A stretch of DNA of 64,000 nt from contig CM062197.1 of assembly GCA_031216445.1 (NCBI GenBank), positions 22,566,501 to 22,630,500 of the forward strand, given 5' to 3'. This stretch comes from Lateolabrax maculatus. Its lineage: Eukaryota; Chordata; Actinopteri; Acropomatiformes; Lateolabracidae. A model generated the notes under the pieces. That model made no database searches, had not been told where the DNA came from, and saw only the letters and a list, made by a program, of their open reading frames with translations. The position numbers were made by a program, and so were the translations under genes. Below are positions 28,441 to 39,850 of the stretch, one piece after another. Within the stretch, counting starts at the first letter, position 1. Every line of letters begins with the position of its first letter.

Positions 28441-28465
28441 ACACACACACACACACACACACACA
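28441..28465. repeat. (AC)n microsatellite
   Basis: 25 bases of perfect AC repeat. The flanks to about 28575 are also CA-rich. Confidence 0.95.
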
Positions 28466-28669
28466 GATACTGTATATACACCAACACATACATGCGAACG
28501 CAAAAACACATAGAACAGAAAGTGAATGGATGAGGGACTACACACACACATACACACACACAACCACACACAGACACGCTGGTGTAACAAAGCCCCCTTG
28601 CTCTAACCCTCCCGGCTGACCCGAGACCCTGATGCTGATGAGATGCTGGAGCTGCAGCCCTCAGGAGAA

Positions 28670-28775
28670 ATGGGATGAAGGAGAGGGGGAAGAGGAGGAG
28701 GAGGGGGGGGGGGCGTGGATGGCAAGATAAAGAGGAAAAGAAGAGGGCAAAGAGGAAGAGGAGGGGGAGGCAGAA
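28670..28775. repeat. Purine-rich low-complexity stretch
   Basis: An almost pure G/A strand with GGA repeats and a ten-G run near 28704-28714. Open frames across it on the minus strand are Pro/Ser-rich artefacts. Confidence 0.85.
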
Positions 28776-29941
28776 AATGTTGATACAAGACAGGGAAATG
28801 TTTGTGAGCAGAAAAGAACGGAAAGAAGAGCATCAAAAGAGGAGGTATACTGTATGGATAAAAAGCAACAAATGTTATTAAGGAAATGGCTCATGGAGTA
28901 AGAGGGAGCAGAAGAACTTTTAATGCAGTGAGCCCTGAGCTGACAGGAGGGCAAGCCCCCTGGAACATCTCAAGCTGACAAGCTAGTGAAATAACGTGAT
29001 CGACAGAGCGGCCACTTCTCCACACTGGTGGGCAAAGGACTTTAAGGATTGAGATGGCAGGACACCCTGGCTTACCCTAGTCCTCCATCAAAGGCCCCAG
29101 CTTCTTTCATATCTCACACCAAGTACTGTACTCGAGCTGAGCCCCGGAGATGCCGAGACCATTGTTATAGTCTGTGAAGTGCCTGGGTGTTCATCTGAAG
29201 AGAGGTAGACTCTCTCTTGTATTTCACCTTGGACCGACTACCTCAAAGTGGTGTTTTTTAAATTGGCTGGATCAATAGTGCCATCGGTAATCATGCTGGC
29301 AGACGCTGACCCTCATCCTGGTCCGTGTGAATGACAGCTCTGTTTGTCGGATACGATGACAGACCTAATGGAAGCAGCTCTGTTTTCTGTCTGTTTTTTG
29401 GTCATTTCACGGCTGTAGCCCTGCCTTTGTTGCATTTGGGATTGTGCAAGAAAAGATTTTCAGTAGAGCTTTTACTCATGACCAATTACAGTAAATCACC
29501 TGTTCTTCTCTAAGGCCGGTGTGCTTCACGAATGCCATGCTGCTCTAGAAATTTGGTGATGGAAAGAACAATCTGGAGCAGTTCTACTACAAGACTTTCT
29601 CCCAAGGGGAAATGGAAGTCCTTGTGCAGGAGGGGCAGAATTGCTAAAAGGGGGGTTTATGGATTTATATCAAAAATGTTTTTTTTATAAATAAATTACA
29701 ATACAATGAATATGTGCCATGTTTAATGATGGCTTTTGTCTGATGCTTCAACACTGAAATATATCTAATGTAATTTATGTTCTGTTATGTTAATATCTTG
29801 TATGTATTGTGTATAATTAATGTGCTTCCTGTTTGCCAAACGTGCAGTCCATCTGTGAGTTGTGGGTGTTGCATGCGTTGAGTTGCATTACTGAACAAAC
29901 CTGATACACTTTTTTATTTTTATTTCTGCATTTAATTGTTG

Positions 29942-30342
29942 AATAAGAATGGCTCAACATTCTGGGAAATACACTTATTCGCTTTCTTGCAGAGAGTTAG
30001 ATGAGAAGATTGTTTCCACTCTGGACAGGAGTTTGATTACCTTAGCATAAAGACTGGTAACAGGGGTAAACAGCCATCCTGGCTTTGTCCAAAGTTAAAA
30101 ACTAAATTACTACCAGCAGCTCTAAAGCTTACTAACAAGCACATTAGATCCATACAGACACCAAAGTGTAAAAACATCAAGGTGTGGCTGTTTCCATTCC
30201 TTATGCTAAGCCAACCAAACCATCTCCCGACTCTAGCTTCAAATTTGGTGTGCAGACATGAGAGTGGTATTGATCATCTCATCTAACTCTCGGCAGGGCA
30301 GCAAATAAGTGTATTTCCAAAAATGTTTCCATTCCTTTAAAG
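29942..30342. mobile_element. Dispersed percomorph repeat, fold-back copy with long inverted termini
   Basis: The left end reads GGGAAATACACTTATTCGCT then TTCTTGCAGAGAGTTAGATG. The right end, inverted, reads GGAAATACACTTATTTGCTG then CCGAGAGTTAGATGAGATGA. The two arms are long imperfect inverted repeats. The middle carries TTAGCATAAAGACTGG, also seen in the related copy at 8790-9130. I recognise this as a very common percomorph repeat. It has no coding capacity, and its superfamily name is not certain. Confidence 0.8.
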
Positions 30343-31194
30343 AATGTCTCTGACTGAGAGCTTGTATACATTAAAATAACTTTAGCATAGACCCGATGGT
30401 GCAGACACTTCTTTCTGAAGGGTAATTTACAGACACATCACCTACAAAACGTTTTGCTAAGCTTTTGAATGTGAATCTTTATGCCTGAACACCACCAAAA
30501 TAGATCTGAATATGACTACTCCTTGATCGGTATGCCTTGGGCCTTTTCTGAGCAGGAGGGCATATCTGAGTAATCCTTGACACCAAATTGCACTCTACTG
30601 CTTGATCATTACTGACATCCTCCTTCACGCGCCTTTCCTACCACTTTTAGCACAGTTGAGTTCAGCAAAACACACAAATGGGTGTAGGCGCACGATGAAC
30701 ATGCCGTCGCACTGGCAAAAAGCACCGTAATGCAGCATACACAGTGTGAAAGTCGACTCTACATTGACAGCCTATGATCAAACTGTCCTTAAACTGGTCA
30801 CACAGTCATCACATGTACATGTAGTGTGTGATTGTCCTGCTTTGCATTTCTCCGATTGAGCAAGAATCTGTACTTGCATCTCAGTGCAAGTCTCTTTCTC
30901 ATGTGTGATGACAATATGTGTGTATATGTCATGTACATGCAACAAGCCCACTGCCATTCCCTAGGGGTTGAAGCATGGAATTCTGGGAGACGTAGGAAAT
31001 CACTGAGTAGTCGAGAGGGGATTAAGGAAAGCCAAGTTAGAGAAAAAATGTAGTTTCAAAGCTCCATCCAACACGCCTCCTGGAGAGCACTGATACTGCA
31101 GATGAATGATGTTTAGCAGTGTCAGAGTATCCTGGGAGGGATTTTTCCCCCGCTGGTGTCTAAAGGAGACAAGTGGCATAAACCTTACTTGTGC

Positions 31195-31400
31195 CTCCTA
31201 CTGTCTTTCTAATGGCACTTCTTCACTCGTTCTGCCTCGCTGAGAACACCACCAATACAGCCCTGCTGCCCTGAAGGCCTCGGCTTAATAGAGTGACTAT
31301 AATGACTTTTTCCACATAGCTGCCTGCTGCCAGTGTCACCTCATACACAATTACTCCATCTGGCTTTCATTAGAACTGTAATTATACTTTTTCCTATGTC
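31195..31400. promoter_or_regulatory. Candidate conserved non-coding element
   Basis: A non-repetitive, non-coding patch of balanced composition, with homeodomain-core motifs (ATTA, TAATTA) near 31340-31385 and no low-complexity runs. It is proposed only from its look. Conservation was not tested. Confidence 0.2.
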
Positions 31401-31590
31401 TAAGAATTTTATTCTCAGCACAGAGGTGTCAGATGCTGTGTCTATGACAAAAGGACTACTTGGCTCTGTGTGAGTGTGCAGGCAGACTGTATTAGCCTGA
31501 TACACTATATGAGTTGTGAGACATCACAACCTGTATACAATGGTTAACCCCTCAGGGTTTCCCACAGTGTTTTATGGTGTGACACAAACA

Positions 31591-31593
<3 letters not shown>

Positions 31594-31638
<45 letters not shown>

Positions 31639-31655
31639 GATATAGATATAGATAA
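31594..31655. repeat. Compound microsatellite (CA)n(TA)n(GATATA)n
   Basis: Perfect CA repeat passes into TA repeat and then GATATA units. Confidence 0.95.
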
Positions 31656-32920
31656 AGTGAGTCATTCAGTGAGTAGCTTGATGAAAGGCTGCCATTAAAC
31701 TTGGCTGTTTGGGGTTTTTTTGTGCTCTCTGCACGCCGTCTGTCCTCTGCCAAAGATTATTTGTGAGGGAAGACACTTGTAACACCCCTGTACAATCAAT
31801 CAAGTGGACTACGAGTACACAGGTGTGCCTGCAATTTCGCTGTTAATCTTTGCAAGCGCTGCATGTTTTGGTCAGTGCTTTGTGAGAGCTATTTGTATTT
31901 GAGTAAGTTGAGTTCTAGGTTTTGATTCAGAATGTGATGGGGACGTGCCTATTAAGGAATGTCAAACTGTCATCTCATAACTACACTGATGAGAAAATGA
32001 GAAGCATCAGAATGTGTCTGATTGAGCTCAGCAGGTGACTGATCACTGCTTCACAGTGAGCAGCACGTCACCTTGTTGGGGAAGGTGAAGAGTGGAAAGA
32101 TTAGGCGATGCATAGTGTTTCGGCTGCACTGACACACAACCAGCGTTCTGACCCAAATTCAGCACTGAATTTGTAAAAAAATATAAATAAATGAGACAGC
32201 CTACTACCTCCGCTGACCAAATTTCCTGAGGGAAACCCTGCAGTTAATGGTTTATATAAACTACTACATGCCTGAACACAACAATATCACAAATCAATGT
32301 CACTGTTCTGGCTGGTGGACACTTGAGGAAAACAAGTGCTCCTATTCAACCATAAAAGCAGGAAGGCAATACAATGGAAGCTTTTCCATTTGGTTATAGT
32401 GACATACAATGGTAATATGCCTATTCCTGAAGCTGCTGTGGATGTATAAATAAGTGTGACTCACAAAAGGTCACAGTTAGTGGCTGGTCTATATGGTACT
32501 ACAACAATCAGCGATACACTGTAACTTGTCCATCATGATCAGTTGGAAGAGTTCACTGAAGAACAGTTTTTAATAGCTTCCCAAGAAAGAAAGAAAGGAA
32601 CTGAATGCAAATAAAACAACACAGCTCAGAAATGGATATTTGATTGGCAGAATGTGATTATGAGCTGCCCAGACACTTCAAGGAGAAAACCAGGATTATG
32701 TCAATGTCCCTGAAGTCATAAGTGCATTAGGCTCTAGCCCCCACCCCCACCTAAGTACCTCCAAGTAAGAATAATTTAACACAGCGTATCTTGTCTAAGC
32801 CCATGCCCTCAATTCCCGTCTGTCCACAGCTTTATTAACTTTTTTTTTTTTTGAAGGACAGGTCAGAAGGATGTGGTTGCGGCCGCTGTTGACTTCTGCT
32901 TGCAACATCTGTCAGCGGCA

Positions 32921-32947
32921 CTGGGAGCAAGCTGCGTTTGCTCCCAG
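32921..32947. repeat. Perfect 10-bp stem, 7-base loop hairpin
   Basis: CTGGGAGCAA, loop GCTGCGT, then TTGCTCCCAG. It lies in a GC-rich patch (32865-33060) within AT-rich DNA, just after a T run near 32840-32853. No known RNA gene is recognised. Confidence 0.6.
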
Positions 32948-33764
32948 CACTGGTGCCATCCGGGTGAACTGGGAGGCAGCGCTGCCATGTAAGCCTACAG
33001 CAACATCAGGGCTATGTAACGCCAGTTTCGGTAACTGTGGTCCCCCGTGGGTTGAGAAAATTATACAAACCTTGACCTTAGGAGACCTTTTGAAACCCAT
33101 TACATAACTGTAACGGTTCAAGGAAAAACAACTTGGTCTTTTTAGAGGCAGACATTTTGAAATTACACGGCTTCCAACAAACAGGCAATACTCTACCTTC
33201 TTCCTATCATTTTTAAATTACACAGCAAAGAGCCAGTTTCTGCTTGAGTGGCATCATGAATTATTGGGGAGTAAATATGTTGTAATTGAATAATCCATAC
33301 ACTTTCCATTAAAGGGGAATGTCCTGTGTCTCTACAGAAAGGAAAATAATTGTTTTTTTTCACTAACTGTTTTATTTGACAGTATCTGTTGCATTTGTGC
33401 TAAGGCAGCTAAACTTCCACTTTTCATTCTGTACATGTCCCTGGGAAAGAAAACTTGCAAAAGCTACAAAAAAAAAAAAAATTATCCATCCAGCAATTAG
33501 TGAGTATTAATTTTCAGTAGTAAGAGTAGTACAGTAGTAATAGAGTAGTAATTATCATTCATTTGAAGTTGTGTTTGTGTCCACCTGATATCATGATGAC
33601 CTGAAGTCCTCTTGTGACCCCTTTCACATTGACATTTTGATTTGAAGTTCTAAGTGAATTTATTGATTTTATTTCTTTGTTTTTGTAGCTTTCTATTTAT
33701 TTATTTACATGCATAATTCGGCTAATTAGAAAAGAAGCGGTGCATGTGTGTGGTGGGCAATATG

Positions 33765-33900
33765 TAGGGCTGCAACTAACATTTTTTTCCCATTATTAAT
33801 TAACCTCATTAAATTAAAAATCGTCTTCAGATGTCTTGTTTTGTCCGACCAACAATCCAAAACCCAAAGAGATGCAGTTCACGACACAGAAAAGCAGCAA
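33765..33900 (+). mobile_element. Truncated hAT-like MITE copy
   Basis: It starts TAGGGCTGCAACTAACATTT and includes AGATGTCTTGTTTTGTCCGA then CCAACAATCCAAAACCCAAA, the most recognisable core of the family. The right terminal repeat is not present. Confidence 0.75.
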
Positions 33901-35400
33901 ATCCCCACAACTGATGAGCTTTATACTATAACTGGGACATTACTACAGTGCTTCAGGTCAGTGATAGCTGTGCTGAGCACCGAGTCAGTGAGCCATTTTT
34001 AGTTATTGTTAGTTTTTACTATTATACTCAGATTCAGTCCAGATGCAGATAGGAAAATAAGTTTTTGACATCAGCAGTCTGGTGTGAGGCGGAAAGTAGA
34101 GGGAGGATACCCAGCAAAGCAGCCAGACCAGCCTTAAGAACCACCTGATAAGCCCCCTGCAGCTCTTTTGGCTGTAAATAGTCATTAGCCATTGTACTGT
34201 CAAAGCCTGGCTATAGTAGCGTCACAGGCAACCCTAAATTAGGAGTTGGGTACGAGGCTGACATTGCAATCTTGTATTGTGCGTGCCATTCAGCGGCACA
34301 TGCCATTATTAGGACCTGGGACAAACCCCTACAGAAATCATGATAATGTCTCTATAAATATACTGTATTTCTTGTATTTATTTATATACATACAGTAGTG
34401 CATTTTGATGGAAACTATTATTGTCCAGCTGGGAATAACTCTGTTTATGTAGCCCATATTCAAAACAATATACAAACCATGTTTTACTGTCCACCAGAGA
34501 TTTGATTCAGAGCTTGCAGACATATTTCCAGGCATCAATCACTCACAGAGAAAAATATATATATAAACACCCATATCCAGCCATTTTGCCGATGTGTGTA
34601 GCCTGATGTTGGATTCTTCCTTTGAAAGAGGGGAAGATAGGGAGGGATGGAAGGAGAGACAGAGGGAAGAGGAAGAGAAAGGCAAAGTGAGGAAGTATGC
34701 GTGTTTGTGCCTTTAAGAGCCCCCAGGCCAGGGCCGAGTGTTGGGAAAGTCGCCCAGTCCCTTTCTCATGACCCCTGAGGGGAGGCCTTTTTCCTTCTGG
34801 GCCCATGGATGGAGACGTGACATCAGAGAAAGCCCAGGAAAGGGTCAAGCAACATATCCGCACATCCCAACATGCACGTCACGGCTGGCACTGCTTCTCA
34901 CTGTACTGCATGTACACGACCGTCTACTTGATTTAGACTTAGACAAATTCCTATTTTCACGCGTTTACAAGTGACACCAACACATCCACACATTTTTGAG
35001 CACATGCTGCTGGTTATGTTATTCCTATGCCCCTTTCCCACAGTTTATCCCATGTTGAGACTAAAGATATGAATGTTTGTGTATACTTAAATAGTAACTT
35101 AGTGAATGTGGGGCAGGAGTTGCAACTTGTCAAACCTCTAATGGTTAGCCTGAACATGGTCTTTAGAGGTCAAAGCAGCCTTTAAAATATGCAGCTAATA
35201 CTGCAGTGCTCCACATTCTTTAATCACAGCATTAATCCTGTGAATGTGACTTTAATTAAGGTATTATAATTTGATTAAGGTGTTTATATGACCCCAGGCT
35301 TAACTGCGGTATTTTTTTAATCAAACTAAGATTGAAGTATCGATGTACATGTACATGCCAGAAGTGACATTTTGTCAATCAAACGACCAACAAGAGATGG

Positions 35401-35478
35401 AAACAACACAAAGACACACAAAATGACTACAAAGAAACACAAAATGACTACAAAGAGCTCCAAAACAACACAAAGACA
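35401..35478 (+). repeat. Minisatellite (ACAAAGA-ACACAAAATGACT type)
   Basis: About three and a half imperfect copies of a unit near ACACAAAATGACTACAAAGA. This unit type is common in teleost genomes. Confidence 0.85.
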
Positions 35479-38400
35479 CGCATTTTTTTATGTCCCTTTC
35501 TGGTTGTTTTGCAACTACGTAGGAGGGCTATGTAGCAAGCTAATAAAAAGATTTAGAAAGATTATAAGCCAATAACATATTGAGAATAGGGGGAGGTTTC
35601 ACAGGATATAAGTAAAAATACTGAAATGGAGAAGCATGACAATATTTTTCAACTATGCATGATGTCTTTTGCACAGTGCTGGTTCTCTCTTTACCCATCA
35701 CTGTGAGGCTGAACCTGCACTAATCTCCCTTCAGGTTCTTGTTCTCCTGGATCCTGTACAGAGTGCCAGTGGGTGTAAATACATGGGATTACAAGAGGCA
35801 TTTGAACATGTGCACGGGACTGACGATTGGACCGCAAACTTTCTGGCCTGAGAGGAAAAAGCGCAATGTTGTATTTCTGTGTCATTACGTCTGTACTGAT
35901 AAATCCCTCAATCTCCCTCCTCAAATCAAAATTGCACCAGTTGCTGGGGACACATACATTAGGACTGCAGGCTTCAAACTGCTGTAATCCCGGCTCAAAG
36001 TGGAAAGGGGCTTTGCTGCACGTCCATTTGGTATTATTCTAAGAAATAGGCAATTAGAGATAAGACTATAGTTATAAGTTGGGTGAACTGCGTTCCGTGG
36101 CCCTCCCTTAGGGGACATATAATATATTTTGGGATGAAGTGTTGTCAGGCTTACAATAGGGAGTGAAACAGGAAACAAACCAATGTTGTCATATTGTCAT
36201 ATATAGAGTAGGTTAGTATGCCAAGCTTAAGACATGTTATGTTATAATGGGGGACGGATCAGTGGCCCCTCAGTGGTCCCGTGTTGAAATAATACATGTA
36301 GCTAAAAATAACTTGTGCAACCCTTCTCATTCACTACTATAAATCACTGAGAGTTGCCACGGAAAATCAGCAGTGGCAGCGCAGCCCCCCCCCCCATCCC
36401 ATCTCAATGAAGCCTTTGAAGCTCAAATGAATTGACCTTGTTAAATAAGTAAAGTCCATTGTGGGACCCACCTGGAAAACAAATGAAGATGTTCTTTTGC
36501 CAGATGGTGTGTCCAGAATAGAAGAGCAATCGTGCAACTGCTGGCGGAGAGATACGGCACGGCTCGTACATCGATTAACTGGCCTTTGATAAGAAACGTC
36601 TAGCTTCCAGATTACCGCATGTACTCATGTAAACGCATTCACATCTCTCTCACACACACACCACTAAAACACAGAACTAATGTTGGAAATAAATTTAAAA
36701 AAAGTAGCTCTTTCCACTGCACACTGTCCATTTTTACTGAAGCTGGGAGCATACAAATTGGAGTTGAGGGACCAAGTATGGATGCAATCGCTCAAAGCAT
36801 TGTCCTGGCAAACATACAACCTGACAAACTGTTTGACTTGGCTTTGAGTAATTTAGTGACTGAATAGTTCTGTGCTCCTAATAAGGCTTATCAAGTGGAA
36901 GAGGAATAAAACCCTAAATAAAATTACTGTCAAGAGTGAAATACTAGAAAGAAGACGAGTTTCACCCTGTATATGATTCTTGAGTTGACTTGCCTAAGAA
37001 CAAATGACAGGGTGGCAAATTCATTTAAGCAATTAGAGAAGAGTGCTTTATTAGGCACACCGCCTATTGAACCTAGGCTAATGTAATCAAATTAGCTGAT
37101 CCAAACGCAACTTTACTGAGACAGTCTTAATGGGTTCATGTGATTGAGAAGCACAGTTAATGATTATGCAGCAAAAGCTTAACACTAAATAAAATTACTT
37201 TTTTTATTAAATCATCTCCTGGGATGAAGCACAGAAGTTTGGTGTCAAATTCAATTAACAATGAACTGAAGACACTTGGCAGGTAATTATTCACTGAAAT
37301 GTTTCCAGGATTATCACAACTTTTTGTAAAGTAACACTAGCACTACACGTTATTAGTAAGTTTTTGGATTAATTGATTCATTGTTTGGTCTAATTAACTT
37401 GACCAAGCAGGCATGATCCAATGTCTTGTGTTTTATCCCGCTAACAGTCAAACCCCACCCAAAAAATATTACCAGTGGAGCTCTTAATCGGAAATTAAAT
37501 GTGTAGACTTGACTTGACTCTCAACATGAACCAAAATTACTTCTGACGTCGACAGTCTGGTGACACTCCACCGCTCTGATTCCTGACTCAAACACCAAAC
37601 CAGGTCTCCCATTGTTTGTGGGAGGACATTTGCTCACTTCCTGCTCTGGCTGCATCGGGGACCTGAGGAGCGCTCGGCTCTTCCTGTTGCTGCAGGCTGC
37701 TATTCATGAACGCTTCCTCCCCGTGTCTTGACCGCCTCGTTGTTCTCAGGACACACCTGCGGGGCGATTGATGGCCAGTCAAGCGCTGAGGTCAAGGTCA
37801 GCTGCAGTGGCTGTGTCGTCCTGCTTGCATTGTGAATCACAGCCTGCTGTTAAAACTCCAGATTAGTCGCTCGGAAGACATCACCCCTTGAAATGCCTTA
37901 AGGTGTCTATAAACTATGATGTCATGTCATGGGGTCTGTGGTAGAATGGCAGGCTTCCTCAGGTAATACCCCTCCCTCGGGTGTGAGAGACAAGCCTGAG
38001 ATTGCCTGTGTCAGCGAATGTGCTTGTTTTGGCAACAGTGCTGAAAAGCACACACAATCTTTGGATGGCAGAGAGCGAAGTCGGGCAAATGTGAAGCTCC
38101 CTCCTTGCTTTCATGTCTCACAGGCCCAATGAGAGTCACCAGCCTCTCTGTTGGAACCAACACGCACTCACCTCAAGAAGACGGTGTTCCCTAACTTAAA
38201 TGGATAGCTCCTGTTTTACCATATGAGAGCAGCAGGGGTTGTGAGAGAAGTCCACGGCTGAGTTAAAAAGAAAAAAAATGTACCTTTCCGTTGATGCTGG
38301 GAATTGAGGTGAGACCGGGGGGAACAATACAATTCATGACCAGATGAACATGAATTTACAGCAAACCCCTTGCTTCTATTAAAAGAGGAGGTGCAGTTGT

Positions 38401-39318
38401 GCAGTCTGATGGGCACCACATTTTACTTGAGGTTACTGCCTCTACAGAAAGGAGCCACACAAAACTTCTGCCTCACATATCATTTGAAAAATCACGACAA
38501 GTCATAATAATCTGCTCCTGTAAAGTATAAAGTGACGCTCCCCTCTGGATAACGCTGGTAAAAAATATTTTACCTGAATTAATCATTCAAAGCTTCTGAT
38601 TCCTTAAAACATTTGCAAAACAGTCGTGCAAGCTGTACCATGCCCCAATTTCTAAATCAAAGCGATGGCAGGGAGGGGGGAAAGTAGGCTGCATGTACTG
38701 TACAGCTATCAGGGAAAGTAGGAGTTTAATACGTTGCTAGAGAGAGTGAAGGCAGAGCCAATGTTGCAGCGGCTGTAAAGGGATTATTCTTCCCTGGAAG
38801 ACATAATCATGTGTAACACACTTGTTTCAAATCCTGTGAAAAACAAACAGGTGTTTCAGCTTTAAATCCAACCCCTTTATCTTCTGGCACACATACAGGA
38901 GAGAACCCCCCAGAAACAGACCTGTTCTGTTATTTTCCCTGTTAGTTTCTAGGCTGTAGGGAATAATGTCAGGACGGCTACAACACCATTTATTTAGGAA
39001 ACACACTTTACATGCCAAAGAAGGGAATGTCTGGAGATATTTTTAAAAGTAGGCTAAAAATTGGGGGTGGGGGGGTTAATGTAGCTAAGAAAATAAACGA
39101 TAGCTTTGGTTTTCTGATGCGCTGGGTGAAAATGTGGTTTCAATGTTCAAAGTTAATGTTGAATGAATGTCACCTTGGGACACATCAATAGTCCAGTTTT
39201 AGGTTCCTTCATTTCTAAAATGCCTGAAGTATTTTTTGGTGTATGAAAAGAAGAAAGAAAAATATAAAGACCCAGCAGTGAATAGATGAGTGCGTGTGAA
39301 CAGGAGCTGTGCACTGAC

Positions 39319-39385
39319 CTGACAGCCCCCACAGGAAGGTGAATGAGAGCAAAGTAAGTTTCCTGGAAGTAGTGTAGACCTCCAT
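39319..39385 (-). CDS. esam: First coding exon of a secreted or membrane protein, probably esam (partial)
   Basis: An ATG in Kozak context (CACCATGG) opens MEVYTTSRKLTLLSFTFLWG followed by Leu-Ser and the first base of the next codon. The exon then meets the donor G|GTCAGT, phase 1. The peptide has a short polar N-region with Arg and Lys and a hydrophobic core, as in a cleavable signal peptide. Signal-peptide exons ending in phase 1 are typical of immunoglobulin-superfamily receptors. The GC-rich stretch upstream looks like a 5' leader. In human, ESAM lies directly downstream of MSANTD2 on the same strand, the arrangement seen here. ESAM is an endothelial and platelet tight-junction adhesion protein. 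The identity rests on synteny and exon type, not on homology of these 22 residues. VSIG2, the next human gene, is an alternative. No downstream exon was found. Confidence 0.55.
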
Positions 39386-39850
39386 GGTGCAGCAGCCACG
39401 GTCTCCACTCCTCCACCCAGCTCTGTGTGTATGAGCTCTGTCTCGCCTCAGGCGGAGCTCCTCGAGTCTGTCAAGTGTCTTCCCTGCTGTCAGTCAGTCA
39501 GTCTCCCGGCAGAGGCGTCCGCCGGCCGGCCGGGGGGAGGTGAGGTAAGGGACACTTCAGGTGAGCAAATGTGGAATCCGTCCGATCCGTGCGGCTCTGC
39601 GGCGAGGATGGCAGTGAAGTGAAGAGTTAACTGGATGTCCGTCACCTCCGACACCGCGGGTCTGTCGCGACTCTCCTCCTCCTCCTCTTTACGCGCGGAT
39701 GCAGCCGCAGTTCGCTCCTTATCGAGGCGGCAGCGAGTACAACTCTGCAACTTGTCATCCTGTTCCCTTTCCTGAGGGGGGGGGGGCAGAGGGAGAGAGA
39801 GCAGCGAGCGAGCCGCGTCAAGCTCGCCTCAATGTTGAGACAAGTTCTGG
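39386..39850 (-). promoter_or_regulatory. esam: CpG island: promoter and 5' UTR of the putative esam gene
   Basis: GC- and CpG-rich sequence, with CCGGCCGGCCGG at about 39521-39532 and CGGCGAGG near 39600. It stands in otherwise AT-rich non-coding DNA and lies directly upstream of the signal-peptide ATG. It contains a poly(G) run at about 39775-39786. No TATA box was seen at a convincing position. Confidence 0.6.

Larger units (their letters stand above)
21746..29941. other. Non-coding stretch with old repeats
   Basis: It holds the repeat copies at 22985-23180, 24255-24400 and 27415-27835, CA repeats and a purine-rich tract. No credible exon was seen. Confidence 0.55.
30343..39318. other. 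Non-coding stretch, putative esam intron 1 (proximal part)
   Basis: It begins directly downstream of the phase-1 donor of the signal-peptide exon. It holds a MITE fragment, a minisatellite and a hairpin, but no immunoglobulin-domain exon that I could recognise on the minus strand. Confidence 0.5.

Noticed and set aside
28218..28590. Minus-strand frames with Val-Cys repeats
   Set aside because: They are made by (CA)n microsatellites at 28441-28465 and nearby.
36619..36867. Plus-strand 82-codon frame with a non-repetitive C-terminal half
   Set aside because: It looks less random than its neighbours, but there is no family match that I know, and no splice acceptor or promoter was convincing.
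37350..37400. Possible third copy of the hAT-like MITE (GGATTAATTGATTCATTGTT, then TGGTCTA)
   Set aside because: The similarity is under 50 bases and AT-rich, too short to call.
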